A stretch of 64,000 bases of DNA from Ahaetulla prasina (Eukaryota > Chordata > Lepidosauria > Squamata > Colubridae): assembly GCF_028640845.1 (NCBI RefSeq), contig NC_080540.1:96646061-96710060 (forward strand), given 5' to 3'. The notes beneath the pieces are model-generated. The model worked only from the letters and a program-made list of their open reading frames with translations, did not search any database and was not told the origin of the DNA. A program made the translations under genes and the position numbers. Positions 22,293-33,123 of this stretch are shown here, piece after piece; position 1 is the first letter of the stretch; each line of letters opens with the position of its first letter.

Positions 22293-23334
22293 ATGGGTAA
22301 GACTAACAGCCCTGCCATCAAGAAAAACCAAGCATTTAACAGTGAGTGCCATACCATGTGCACTAAACCAACAGGTGGCAAGAAAGTAGGGGCAGTCAAC
22401 ACAGGTTATATAGACAGTAAACACAAGGTCAATCCAAATGGACTCAAATGTCTATACACCAATGCACAGAGTATGAGGAATAAACAGGGTGAATTAGAAA
22501 TTCAAGTAAATGAGGGCAGATATGATATTGTTGCCATTACGGAAACTTGGTGGGATGAAACTGACAAATGGAACATACAGCTAGAGGGATATAAATTATT
22601 TAAAAGAAATAGACCAAATAAAAGAGGAGGTGGAGTTGCACTATATAAAAGAAATAACTACATCTCTACAGAAATAGAGCACAACAATGATGAAAATCAT
22701 CTTGAATGTATTTGGGTCAATATAAAAGGGTGAAAACGATATTGCCATAGGTCTATACTATAGGCCACCCAACCAAACAGAGGAAGTAGATGAACTTTTT
22801 GCTAGTCAGCTAACTAAGGTATGTAGGAAGCACATCACAGTAGTAATGGGGGATTTTAACTACCCTGACATCAACTGGGAAACAAACTCTGCACCAAGTG
22901 GAAGATCCAACAGGTTCCTAACAAACCTAGCAGACAACTTTGTTTCCCAAAAAATAGAGAAGGCGACAAGGGGATCAGCCATACTGGACTTAATTCTCAC
23001 TAACAGAGATGAAATGATAGAAGGTGTTGAAGCTACAGGAACCTTGGGGGCAAGTGACCACGCAATATTGGAATTCAACATTAAGCAAATACAAGTAGTA
23101 GAACAAAGTCAAACTAGAGTCTTGGACTTTAAGAGAGCTAATTTCAATAAACTTAGAGAGATCTTGAGAAGGATTCAATGGATGAGAATCCTCAGGGGGA
23201 AAACAACTCAAGAAGCTTGGGAAATTTTGAAAAGTGAGATTATAAAAGCACAGTCTAACACAATACCAATGAAGAAGAAAAATAATAGATCACAAAAGAA
23301 ACCAGCATGGTGTCAGAACTATCTGACAAATTGA
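22293..23334 (+). pseudogene. CR1 ORF2 N-terminal part: APE-type endonuclease, frameshifted
   Basis: This is the endonuclease half of ORF2. The first frame (22293-22733) carries L-K-C-L-Y-T-N-A-Q-S-M (Asn block) and I-T-E-T-W-W (catalytic Glu), then ends at a TGA. The coding sense continues one base later as E-N-D-I-A-I-G-L-Y-Y-R-P-P and includes V-V-M-G-D-F-N-Y-P-D-I-N-W (Asp/Asn block) and L-G-A-S-D-H-A (the SDH block), stopping at 23334 after a further single-base shift. The enzyme nicks target DNA to prime reverse transcription. The catalytic residues are present but split over two frames, so no working enzyme can be made. The 22293 ATG is kept because the frame starts there, although ORF2 could begin slightly upstream. 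Confidence 0.92.
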
Positions 23335-23421
23335 AAGACAAAAGGACAAATATAAAAAGTGGAAAGAGGGGCAAATAACTAAGGCAGAATATCAGCAACA
23401 GCCCGAGCCTGTAAAGATGAA

Positions 23422-25185
23422 GTGAGGAAAGCTAAGGCTCACAATGAACAAAGGCTAGCGACAAAAGTAAAAATAACAAAAAGCTTCTTCCAACATGTTA
23501 AAAACAAGAAAAAAGTCAAGGAAACAATTGGCCCATTGCTGGGAGAAAGTGGCAAGAAGATGACAAGCAACAGGGAGAAAGCAGATCTACTTAACTCATA
23601 TTTTGCATCTGTCTTTACACAAAAGGAAAAAACAATCCAACCTATCAAAAACAGCACTACAAAAAACAGATTAGAAACACAAGTTAAAATAGGGAAGAAA
23701 ATGGTAAGTGAACACCTGTCTACCCTAGACGAGTTCAAATCACCAGGACCGGATGGATTACACCCCAAGGTTCTGAAGGAACTGGCAGACGTGATCTCAG
23801 AACCACTGAACTATATCTTTCAAAGATCCTGGAGCACAGGGGAACTGCCAGAGGACTGGAAAAGAGCTGATGTAGTTCCCATCTTCAAAAAAGGAAAAAA
23901 AACAGATCCAGGAAACTACAGACCTATCAGTCTGACCTCAATACCGGGGAAGATTCTGGAAAAGATAATCAAGCAACGAATCACCAAACACCTAGAAGCA
24001 AACAAAGTAATAACCAAAAGCCAACATGGGTTTGTCAAAAACAGATCATGCCAGACTAATCTTATTGCATTCTTTGACAAAATGACAAAATTAGTAGACC
24101 AGAGGAATGCTGTTGATATAATTTACTTGGACTTCAGTAAAGCATTTGATAAAGTAGACCATAACCTACTACTAGATAAAGTAGAAAAATGTGGGTTAGA
24201 CAGCACCACCACCAGATGGATTCGTAACTGGCTGACCAACCGCACTCAACGTGTAGTCCTCAACGGAACTACATCCACATGGAGGGAAGTATGCAGTGGA
24301 GTACCCCAAGGCTCTGTTTTAGGCCCAGTACTCTTCAACATCTTCATCAATGACTTGGACGAGGGGATAGATGGGGAACTCATCAAATTTGCAGATGACA
24401 CCAAGCTGGCAGGAATAGCCAACACTCCAGAAGATAGGCTCAAGTTACAGAAAGATCTTGACAGACTTGAACATTGGGCGCTATCTAACAAAATGAAATT
24501 CAACAGTGAAAAAAGTAAGGTTCTACATTTAGGCAAAAAAAAAACAAAATGCACCAGTATATGTGGTACCTTGCTCAATAGTAGTACCTGTGAGAGGGAT
24601 CTTGGAGTCCTAGTGGACAACCATTTAGATATGAGCCAGCAGTGTGCAGCAGCTGCGAAAAAAGCCAACACAGTTCTGGGCTGCATAAACAGAGGGATAG
24701 AATCAAGATTGTTAGTGTTAGTGCCACTTTATAATGCCTTGGTAAGGCCACACTTGGAATATTGCATCCAGTTTTGGTTGCCACGATGTAAAAACGATGT
24801 TGAGACTCTAGAAAGAGTGCAAAGAAGAGCAACAAAGAGGATTAGGGGACTGGAGGCTTAAACATATGAAGAATGGTTGCAGGAACTGGGTATGTCTAGT
24901 TTAATAAAAAGAAGGACTAGGGGAGACATGATAGCAGTGTTCCTATATCTCAGGGGTTGCCACAAAGAAGAGGGAGTCGGGCTGTTCTCCAAAGCACCTG
25001 AGGGTAGAACAAGAAGCAATGGGTGGAAACTGATCAAAGAAAGAAGCAACTTAGAACTAAGGAGAAATTTCCTGACAGTTAGAACAATTAATCAGTGGAA
25101 CGACTTGCCTGCAGAAGTTGTGAATGCTCCAACACTGGAAATTTTTAAGAAAATGTTGGATAACCATCTGACTGAGATGGTGTAG
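23422..25185 (+). pseudogene. CR1 ORF2 C-terminal part: reverse transcriptase with one internal stop
   Basis: The frame runs 23422-24861 and, past a stop, on to 25185. RT boxes counted from 23422: S-P-G-P-D-G-L-H-P (107-115), Y-R-P-I-S-L (166-171), Q-H-G-F-V (201-205), L-D-F-S-K-A-F-D with catalytic aspartates (236-243), G-V-P-Q-G-S (293-298) and F-A-D-D (323-326). The stop TAA at 24859-24861 replaces the AAA lysine codon present in the related copy at 39751-39753. The reading resumes without a shift through the conserved C-terminal region ([12 protein letters not shown]) to the natural end. Apart from this substitution the RT frame is intact over 1.76 kb. Confidence 0.95.
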
Positions 25186-25239
25186 GGTTCCTGCCTAGGC
25201 AGGGGGTTGGACTAGAAGGCCTCCAAGGTCCCTTCCAAC

Positions 25240-25263
25240 TCTGTTGTTATGTTATGTTATGTT
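25240..25263 (+). repeat. (TTATG)n tail of the CR1 element
   Basis: Four or so TTATG units directly after the CR1 3' end. Confidence 0.85.
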
Positions 25264-26245
25264 AATTTCCATAGACATAACGCAGATATCCCTTTCAGAT
25301 TGCTATGCTTCCTCAGTATATATAAATACCTCTATATGACTCTCTCTTCCTGAAATATTCAGTGATTTGAGTCCAGTGACTTGGGTAACTGATCCAGTGA
25401 TCCAGTGACTGATCTCACTGATCCAGTGAGAAGAAAGACAGGAGGCTGGGATATATACAAGGCAGAGCAATATCTGCGTAGGGCACTTTTTAAAGCATGT
25501 CAACATCTACAATGCAATGCGTTTTTAATGATGTCTTTTATTGCCTTTTCAGATTATTTCCCCTCTTTTCCTGGCCATTCCCATCAAGGCTTATCCTCTT
25601 TTCACTAGTTAAATTAAACATAAAGAAACAAAAAAACAAAAAAACAAAAACAAAAAAAAAACAAAAACCACACCCCAAAACAAATAAAACCAGACTTCAG
25701 ATTGTGGTTGGACCAGGTTCCTTTCAAAGAATCTCTGCCCCATTGTAAAGAGTCTGTTTAAAGCAGAATTGCAACTGAGTTACTATAATGCAGACAAAGG
25801 ACAGTCTTTCAATACAGGGCAGTGTAGTTACTTGCTATACAAATATCTATTAACCAAACACCTAACAGCCATGGAAAAAGGTTGCCTCAGAGGATGGCTT
25901 TGTACTGCATTTTTAAAAAATGCATTGCCTTTTTTGTTGTTTTATTTCATGCATCATTACTTTCCTCCTCTCTCTTATCTGTTACTATCTTATGGGCACT
26001 TCTTTTCTATATGTGAGAAGTTCACAATTTTTATCCTTCGATGCATCTTTACTCTTTATTTTCTTTACTTGTTTTACATTATTCATCCAAACTTCGGATT
26101 AAAATATATTGCTTGAATTAGATAGTGATTAGAAGGCATCTCTTCTCCTTGTCTTCTACAACACACCGTTCCAACTATTCTTAAACAGCTACAGAATAGA
26201 GTTTATGCAAAATGGTGGAGGGAAAGGAAGCATGTGAACTCTTGT
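25264..26245. other. No recognisable gene
   Basis: An A-rich run with CAAAAA units at 25620-25690. The leucine- and phenylalanine-rich frames at 25769-26116 are compositional and have no domain. Confidence 0.5.
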
Positions 26246-26460
26246 TGGTGGTGTAGTGGTGCAGCGGTTAAAGCATCAAGCTAGAAACTGGGAGACCTTG
26301 AGTTCTGGTCCTGCCTTAGGCAATACAAAGCCAGCTGGATGATCTTGGGCCAGTCATTTTCTCTCTGCCCTAGGATGGAAGCAGTGACAAACCACTTATA
26401 ATAAATGCCAAGAAAACTGCAGGGCCTTGTCCAGGCATTCTCTGAAAACTGGGCATGATT
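26246..26460 (+). mobile_element. tRNA-derived SINE
   Basis: The head 'gtagtggtgcagcggttaaa' contains an A-box-like sequence, and GAGTTCTGGTCCTGCC fits a B box. The body 'cttaggcaatacaaagcc', 'cttgggccagtcattttctc' matches the SINE at 31100-31285. The 3' part after 26380 differs from that copy. Confidence 0.75.
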
Positions 26461-26489
26461 AATTGGAAGAAAAAGAAGTTATCCCTTCA

Positions 26490-27935
26490 CAGATTATTAC
26501 TGGTAGTGGAGATTGGGGCTGGTTTGCTGAACCAGTAACAATGGCTGGCTGGCCATGCCCCCGAACTGGTCCATGGCCCCCAGCGCTGCCTTGCTTCCCT
26601 GCATTCCATGCAGCCTTCCTGGCATCCCCGTGACCAGCTCCTGCTAGCAAAGAACCGGAGCAAGAGGTGCAGAAGCTTCTGGTAGCCAACAGGGTGGCAG
26701 CCCCCACTGTGGGGAGAGGGACAGGCCTGGCCACGCCATTGCAGAGCTTGCAATGCTTTTCCTTCAGCCTGGGCAGTGGCGCTTACCTTGCCAAAGTGGG
26801 ACATGGCACAGGCAAAGAAGCCAGTGCAGCCCCTGCTGAGGTTGCCCTGGCTGAGCCATCGCAGTGCCTCTGCAGCAACAGGCATGCCAGGGCTGCCTTG
26901 CCTGCCTTTGCCTCTGTGTGCTGAGTTTGGAAGGGGCCACTGCCGCTGTCCCTCCCTGCCTGGCTGCACAGTGTGCACACATCTGCCTGCCCTCCTGAAG
27001 CAACCCCACTGCCATTCACTTTCATTTCATGGCGGGAGAAGGAAGAAATCGAATGCCGGTGCCATGGCACATGCAAGACACTTCCCTTCTTAAACGCACA
27101 CTGTTGCCTGCTGCGGCTGATGAAAGTGAATGGCAACACTGCAGCGGTGCTCCAGGAGGCAGGTGGGCTGTGGACATCCCGGGGCTGTTGCACATGCACA
27201 CATTCGCTTTCTTCCTTCTCCCGCCATGAAATGAAAGTGAACGGCGGCAGGCAGACATATGCACACTGTGCATCCAGATGGAGAGTGAGAATGGCAATGG
27301 CTCCTTCCAAGCGCAGTGCATGGAAGTGAAGGCGGGCAAGGAGGCTGGGTCGCACCTATTGCTGTGGAGGCACTGTGATCACTCAGCCAGGGTGGCCTCA
27401 GTGGGTGCTGTATTGGCCTCTGTGTCCGTGCCATGTCCCGCTCTGGCTGGCTACGCGACTATTATTGTGGCAACCTGGTCTTTGGCAAGATGAAGAGCTA
27501 CCTGCACTGGCCCGGCTGGGTAAGTGCCACAGCCCAGGTTGAAGGGAAAGCACTGTGGGCTCTGAAGTGGTGTGGCTGGGCCTGGCCCTCTCCCCGCACA
27601 TTTAAGAAGGGGAGTGTGGCTCTGGTAAGTTTCGCTACAAAAAGTCTACAGAGACTGCATCTTTCAACACAAGAAGCACCTCCAGGCCCACCGATAAAAA
27701 GAGGCCATGGCTGAAGGCATCTCGGGACAGGGGAAAATAGGCAGACTAGAAAATAGAAATATTTTTTTTTTCTACTGGGTTCTGTGGGCATGGCTTGGTG
27801 GGAGTGGCGGTCATGTGACTGAATGGGCACAGCTGTGAATGATGTCAAGTTGGTCATGCCCACTCAGTCACAGGAACTTCCCCACCAAGCCACGCTCACA
27901 GAAGTGGTAGGGAAACTTTTTAGAAATTTTTAATG
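26490..27935. mobile_element. Large GC-rich fold-back element
   Basis: Most of this stretch is one long imperfect palindrome. Matching pairs include GCCATTCACTTTCATTTCAT at 27011 against its reverse at about 27225-27244, CACAGTGTGCACACATCTGCC near 26966 against GGCAGGCAGACATATGCACA near 27245, CCTGGCTGAGCCATCGCAGT near 26847 against CACTGTGATCACTCAGCCAG near 27370, and GGACAGGCCTGGCC near 26718 against GGCCTGGCCCTCTCC near 27580. Arms are about 440 bp each around a centre near 27130. The right flank (27776-27930) holds GTTCTGTGGGCATGGCTTGG and CCAAGCCACGCTCACAGAAG, motifs shared with the hAT MITEs here. Many overlapping open frames on both strands come from the GC content and palindromy. No transposase was found. 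Confidence 0.8.
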
Positions 27936-27974
27936 ATACAGTGGTCAAGAAAGTTAAACATTTCAATTATGGTA

Positions 27975-28400
27975 GGAGTTGTATTGTATAATAGAATAAA
28001 ACAGTTGGAAGGACCTTGTAGATTTTCTAGTCCAACCCTCTATTCAGGCCTATACCATTCCGGACAAATGGCTGTCCAATCTCTTCTTGAAAACCTCCAG
28101 TGATGGAACACTCCCAACTTCTGAAGGCAAGCCATTCCAGTGGTTTATTGTTCTCACTATCAGGAAATTTCTTTTTAGTTCTAGATTGCTTCTCTCCTTG
28201 ATTAGTTTCCATCCATTTCTTGTCCTGTCATCAGCTACTTTGGAGAGTAGGTTGTTTCCCTCTTCTTTGTGGCAGCCCCTTAGATATAGGAAAAGTGCTA
28301 TCATGTCACCCAGTCCTTCTTTTCATTAAACTAGACATACCCAATTCCTGCAACCTTTCCTCATATGTTTTAGCCTCCAGTCCCTCTAATCATTTTGTTA
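27975..28400 (-). mobile_element. CR1 LINE 3' fragment, minus strand
   Basis: On the minus strand it encodes a CR1 ORF2 C-terminus (28050-28304: [15 protein letters not shown] then [17 protein letters not shown]), colinear with 24930-25185. The CR1 3' end lies at about 27990 ('agttggaaggaccttg' on the plus strand). The element is 5'-truncated. Confidence 0.92.
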
Positions 28401-29000
28401 TTTTGCATTGGCAAAATACTCTCCCAGAAGAGTCATCTGTGATTAGAACAGGAGTCAGACAAAATTCAATGAATTGGAGAAGGGATTGACAGCCAAGAAA
28501 ACCAAATGGTCATTTACCTCTGTAACAACGGCAACATGATACCAGAAAATGATCCTCCAAGGTTGGAAGGCATCTAGCATGCTACTAAGGACGAGCGAAG
28601 GACAAGTACAAGCTGTGCTGGTACTTCTGGACTGAAATCAAACATATCCAGAGGCTGATGTAGTCAGAAGCAAAAGGGAACCTGGTTGGTGAAATTTCAG
28701 AACAGGAATCAAGGCAAACATCATGTGTTCAGAGTTGAAAAGTTTCTGGGAATCCACAACTTGGAATAGGTTATAAAGACATTTCATATCAGAGGACCAT
28801 CAGATCTTCTCCAGAAAAACAAAACTATAGAAGAAATGGGACATTGCCCATTATTAATAAAAAGGTGTTAAATCCAATGCTTAGTTACTGCTTCCAAAAT
28901 GGAACCATCTCAGTTTGAATTCCAGGAAAACCGATCAATAAGATAATGAACCAAATCTTTGATGTAACCACAGATGCAGAGAAAGTTACACTGTTTATAA

Positions 29001-29100
29001 CAGTGTTTCTCAACCATGGCAACTTTCAGAGGTGTAGACATTGAAACAAGGCTGGCTGAGATATTCTGGGACTTGAAATCCACACCTTTGAGAAACGCTG
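29001..29100. mobile_element. Palindromic hAT MITE (100 bp)
   Basis: Ends CAGTGTTTCTCAACCATGGC and TTTGAGAAACGCTG, with ATTCTGGGACTTGAAATCC inside, as in the copies at 10096 and 38694. The 8-bp flanks do not match well, so a target duplication is not claimed. Confidence 0.75.
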
Positions 29101-30042
29101 GTCATAGTAACTTAAAATGCCTTGTTTGACAAAATTCCCCCCTCCCCATGTGCTAATTATAGGAGCATTGAATGTGAAAACTGGAAATAATGTAATGTTT
29201 GGAAGAAAGGGAAAATTAAGGAGACAGACAAGAGCTACATTATGAAAATTCAATATTTATAGGAAATACCTCCTTCTAACAACCTAAAATATAACCCATA
29301 GGTGGACAACAAAATCAAATTGACTATATAGTCTGCAAGCAAAGAAGCAGCTCTATATTTAGACAAGAAAAAGACCTGTTGCTTACTGCACCTCAATTCA
29401 CATTTTTTTTTGCAAAATTACAACTCAAAGAAAACAATAAAAACGTCAGTCAACAACTTACAATATCAACAATATCCATATGGTTATGTGGTGATGATAG
29501 AAAAGATTTATTGGCATGGATTTGATAAGTAACTGCCTGAAGAATTCTAGATTGAAATTTGTGACATCATTAAAGATGAGAGCAAGCAAAAATATATTGA
29601 AATGCAAAAGTAAAAGAGGGTGAAATGGAGGTCTTCGATAGTTTGAAAATAGCTGAAAAAGGCAGAAAGCAAAAGGCAACCCAGAGAGGAAAATCTGCCC
29701 AACTAAATACTGAGTTCCAGAGAAGAACAAGAAGAAAGAAAGTCTAATCTCTAAATAAGCAGTGAGAAGTAACTATGGATAATAATTAAATGGAAAAGAT
29801 AAATATATATTTAAGGGGAACCTTTATGCAAAAAAAGCAAACATGAACTGGAGAGGAATATATAAAGATGAAGTGGCAGAAATCTCTGGGCAAAGTGTAC
29901 AAAAAATTGTCTCAGAATGATTGATACAAATTTAGGCTTGATGAATGATTTTGCCTCCTAGAAAATATTGTTAATAACAAAATTTCAGAAACTCATGAAA
30001 TTCTGGAAAAAGTATTTAGCAAAATTCAGTTAATCTATAGAT

Positions 30043-30101
30043 GATAGATAGATAGATAAATAGATAGATAGATGGATGGATGGATGGATGGATAAATAGA
30101 T
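30043..30101 (+). repeat. GATA/GATG microsatellite
   Basis: Mixed GATA, GATG and AATA units ahead of the SINE at 30102. Confidence 0.9.
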
Positions 30102-30325
30102 AGGGCAGCATGGTGTCCCAGCAGGTTAAGATGCAGGTTTGAGACCCGAGCACTATGTGATGGGATGAGCTCCCATTCTTAGACTAGCTCCTGCCAGCCT
30201 AGCAGTTTGAAAACATGAAAATGTGAGTAGATAAATAGGTACCACTGTGGTTGGTAGATAACAGCACTTTGTGTTACGTCATGCTGATCACATGACATGA
30301 TTTGTAAGCAGATATAAACAGAAAA
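30102..30325 (+). mobile_element. Sauria-type SINE, partial
   Basis: It follows the copy at 50479-50870: 'gcagcatggtgtcccagcag', 'gagctcccat', 'cctgccagcctagcagtttg', 'aggtaccactgtggttgg' and 'catgctgatcacatgacatg'. The 3' part after the CATGAC block is missing. Confidence 0.75.
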
Positions 30326-31099
30326 CAATGGCCAAGGATCTGGAAAAGATCAAATCATATTCCAGTCCCCTCCCCCCCAAAAAAAAGACAGTGAAAAGAA
30401 TGCTCAAACTACTGAATAATTGCATTCATCTCACCAGGAAAATGCCCACAATTATGCAGTGCAGATTTCAACAATATATTGAACAAAACCTGCCAGATGT
30501 ACAAGCTGGAGTTAGAAGATGCAGGAGCATCTGAGATCACACTGGTCATTACTAATGGATAATGGAAAAACCAGAGAGGCTATTTTTTGCTCAATTGATT
30601 AGATTACGGCTTTTGACTATAGACTACAGCAAATTGGGGATTGTCCTGAAAAACATAGGCTACCTCATCTGCCTAATGAAGAATTTATGTGATGATCAGG
30701 AGCAACACTTAAAATAGGGAGCAATTTAATGGCTCAAAGTCAAGGAAGAGTGCACCAAGGTTGTAGACTGTCTCATAAATTTAAATTTTATGCAGAAGAT
30801 ATCATGGGAAATACTGGGCTAGAATAAACAGAAATTAGAATTGCTAGGAGAAGCATCAAGAACCTCAAATATGCTGATGGTTGAAATTAAGGTAGATTTA
30901 AGGAATATTTTATTGAAGGTGTTAGAAAAAAGTACAAAAGCTTCTCATGGCTTAATATGACAAAGTCTCATATATTTATGTTACTTCTGTTGTATCTCAG
31001 GTAAGCTGAAAAAGAAATAAGGAATAAAAAAAATGGGTCATATGGCCTGGTGATTCTAGTTATGAAATAAAGAAAATTTGAAATCTAGACAAATATTAA

Positions 31100-31287
31100 A
31101 GCTGAAGTTAAGTCTAGTGGTGAAGGCACCAGGCTAGAAAACAGTAGACAGGAGCTCTAGTCACACCTTAGGCATGGAACCCAGCTAGGTGACTTTGGGT
31201 CAGTCACTCTCTTTCAGCCTGTCCCATCTCACAGAGTTGTTTTTGTGTGGAAAATAGGAAGAGGAAGGAATATTAAATATGTTCACT
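31100..31287 (+). mobile_element. tRNA-derived SINE
   Basis: It starts with TAGTGGTGAAGGCACCAGGC and continues with 'ccttaggcatggaacccagc', 'gactttgggtcagtcactct' and 'aaaataggaagaggaagg', ending near GTTCACTGCC. This is the same family as 26246-26460 and 56548-56720. The 3' end is cut by the MITE at 31288. Confidence 0.8.
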
Positions 31288-31572
31288 GCCTTCGGCGGAA
31301 GAGGTTGTTAAAAAAAACAACAACTTTTAAAGGGTTCTGATGATCCCTGCTCAGCTGCGCAATCATCAGAGGTTTTTTTTTTACTTTTAAAAGCCTTTTT
31401 TTTGGCTGAAGAAAAGATGCTTTTCAAAGTAAAAAAACAAACAGACCTCTGATGATCGGGGAACCGGTTCAGGGGCATGGCAACCAGCCATTACTACCGG
31501 TTCTCCGAATGCCAGAAGATTTTTACTACCAACTCTACAGAACTGGAGCGAACCGGGAGTAACCCACCACTG
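31288..31572. mobile_element. Partial multi-hairpin hAT MITE
   Basis: It carries the same CTTTTAAAAGC arms, CTGATGATC blocks and ATTACTACCGGTTCTCCGAA segment as the 617-bp element at 10709, then ends with GAACCGGGAGTAACCCACCACTG like the GGTGGGATTCA family. The left end is missing, so no target duplication can be read. Confidence 0.8.
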
Positions 31573-31580
31573 TGTGCAAA

Positions 31581-32330
31581 GATGAAAACAGAGCAATTAA
31601 AAACTATCCCCAATCTATCCCCACTTCCAACAATGGTACCTTCCAGTTATAGAATGCACACCAGCAAGAAGGCTAGCCAAGCTTCTGGCCTGAATGCCAG
31701 GAGGAACCAACAGGCTTCCAGAGCCTCCAAAATATCAACAGCTTATGGATATTCATATTAGTCTATGAAGAGATGAATGCTACATTTTACTTGTTAACCT
31801 TTGCTTTTTCTGGCTGATTAAATCAGCCCTGTAAGCACTAGTCCCATGGTGAAAAAGGGTGACCAGTGTACATCACACAATATGTCCTTGCATGTTTAAG
31901 GTAAGATAACTTTATTGTGATTGGTAACCAGCACATGGGAGTTGCTATTCAAATATTTTTTTAAAAATATCCAAAACTAAACTGATAAATATCAGGTTAG
32001 GAAAAACATGTACAGACAGTAGGAGCAAAGGAGCAATTATAAGACCTTTATTGAAAAAGCTTCCATTCTGGAAGATCCAGTTGAGGGTCAGTCTCAAAAC
32101 AATGGAGAAAAAAAGCAGAACTGCACCTTCGGATTTATCAGTGTGATATACATTACCTTACAAAGGGATTTTGCTTAGCAACTTGTACTGAAACTGGTTT
32201 GATTGCTTGGGTAAATGGACTATACCAGAAATAGATAAGAGTGGGGTGGGAGGGTCATATCTTTGTTCTTTTTCTTGGATCAGCTATGCTATTGTCCTGG
32301 GCAGTTGGGGCAGTGTTTTGCAATGGTTCC
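31581..32330. other. No recognisable gene
   Basis: No coding sequence recognised. The frame at 31477-31761 overlaps the MITE and is not a gene. Confidence 0.5.
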
Positions 32331-32600
32331 AATACTTTTTTTGTTTTGTTTACATTTATATCCCGCCCTTCTCCGAAGACTCAGGGCGGCTTACAGTGTA
32401 TAAGGCAATAGTCTCATTCTATTTGTATATTTTTTACAAAGTCAACTTATTGCCCCCCCAACAATCTGCGTCCTCATTTTACCTACCTTATAAAGGATGG
32501 AAGGCTGAGTCAACCTTGGGCCGGGCTTGAACCTGCAGTAATTGCAGGCTACTGTGTTCTAATAACAGGCTTCATAACAGCCTGAGCTATTCTGGCCCCT
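32331..32600 (-). mobile_element. MIR-like SINE with L2 tail, minus strand
   Basis: On the minus strand the head contains GCAGGTTCAAGCCCGGCCC (B-box-like), then 'cccaaggttgactcagcctt', 'ataaggtaggtaaaatgagg' (CORE/MIR-like body), and finally AAGCCGCCCTGAGTC...GGGCGGGATATAAATG, the 3' stem of the L2 LINEs. The copy at 52134-52400 matches along its whole length. Confidence 0.85.
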
Positions 32601-32618
32601 GGTGGGAAGTATTTAGAA

Positions 32619-32751
32619 TAGGGGTGTCAAACTCGTGGTGTCATGTTGTCATCATGTGACATATTGCAACTTTCCCCCTTCACTAAAATAGGGGTGGGAA
32701 TGGCCAGCGCATGACACATCCAGCCCACAGGCTGCGAATTTGACACCCCTG
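32619..32751. mobile_element. hAT MITE (133 bp)
   Basis: Ends TAGGGGTGTCAAACTC and AATTTGACACCCCTG, with a perfect 8-bp duplication ATTTAGAA at 32611-32618 and 32752-32759. No coding capacity. Confidence 0.92.
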
Positions 32752-32891
32752 ATTTAGAAGGTAGCACTGGAGGACCATTGTTTAATACATAGTGCATTGA
32801 CCTATAGTGTTACTCCAAGATCTGTTTTAGCTTCTATGGTGTTAAACTGCTGGGGAGCTTTGGACTGAAATACCAACAGTATGATGGTGAT

Positions 32892-33123
32892 CGGGGAGAA
32901 ATCCAGCAGCTTCTGACAGATTCTGGAGAACCGGTAGCGGAAATTTTGAGTGGTTCAGAGAACCGGCAGCGGAAATTTGAGTAGTTTGGAGAACCAGCAA
33001 ATACCACCTCTGGCTGGCCCCAGAGTGGAGTGGGAATGGGAATTTTGCAGTATCCTTCCCCTGCCACGCCCACCAAGCCATGCCCACAGAACCGTTAGTA
33101 AAATAATTTGGATTTCATCACTG
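32892..33123. mobile_element. hAT MITE of the GGTGGGATTCA family
   Basis: Internal GAGAACCGGTAGCGGAAATT, a CCACGCCCACCAAGCCATGCC block and a right end ATTTCATCACTG. The flanks ATGGTGAT (32884-32891) and ATGGCGAT (33124-33131) form an 8-bp duplication with one mismatch. The left end is diverged. Confidence 0.85.

Larger units (their letters stand above)
21205..25246 (+). mobile_element. Nearly full-length CR1 LINE
   Basis: Both CR1 ORFs are present in order: ORF1 (zinc-finger and SGNH esterase) at 21205-22197, then ORF2 with endonuclease (22293-23334) and reverse transcriptase (23422-25185). It ends in the typical CR1 3' sequence, with 'ggactagaaggcctccaagg' and 'cccttccaactctg' before a TTATG tail. 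The total of about 4.0 kb compares with about 4.5 kb for full chicken CR1. ORF2 has at least three lesions: a frame change at about 22733, another at about 23330, and a stop at 24859-24861. Confidence 0.95.
28401..31090 (+). pseudogene. Bov-B LINE ORF2, heavily decayed and interrupted
   Basis: From about 30310 the plus strand follows the Bov-B reverse transcriptase at DNA level: 'gaaaagatcaaatcatattc', 'tcaaactactgaataattgc', 'gatgtacaagctggagttag', 'gtgcaccaaggttgtagact', 'cagaagatatcatgggaaat', 'cctcaaatatgctgat', then 'gattctagttatgaaataaa'. The Y-A-E-D-I-M-G-N and L-K-Y-A-D positions are recognisable, but the frame is full of stops. The segment 29540-30040 is plausibly the preceding Bov-B region, and 28401-29000 and 29101-29540 are weaker. 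A hAT MITE (29001-29100), a GATA microsatellite and a SINE (30102-30325) have inserted. The 17213-17530 segment is a separate 3' fragment of the same family. Confidence 0.65.

Noticed and set aside
23439..24835. Minus-strand open frames inside the CR1 coding region
   Set aside because: They are antisense shadows of the CR1 reverse transcriptase.
25769..26116. Hydrophobic 115-residue frame resembling a membrane protein
   Set aside because: T-rich sequence gives Leu/Phe runs by chance. There is no homologue pattern or gene context.
26459..27714. Many overlapping open frames of 66-190 residues on both strands
   Set aside because: They come from high G+C and the palindrome. They are rich in Ala, Cys, His and Pro, overlap each other in all frames, and have no domain.
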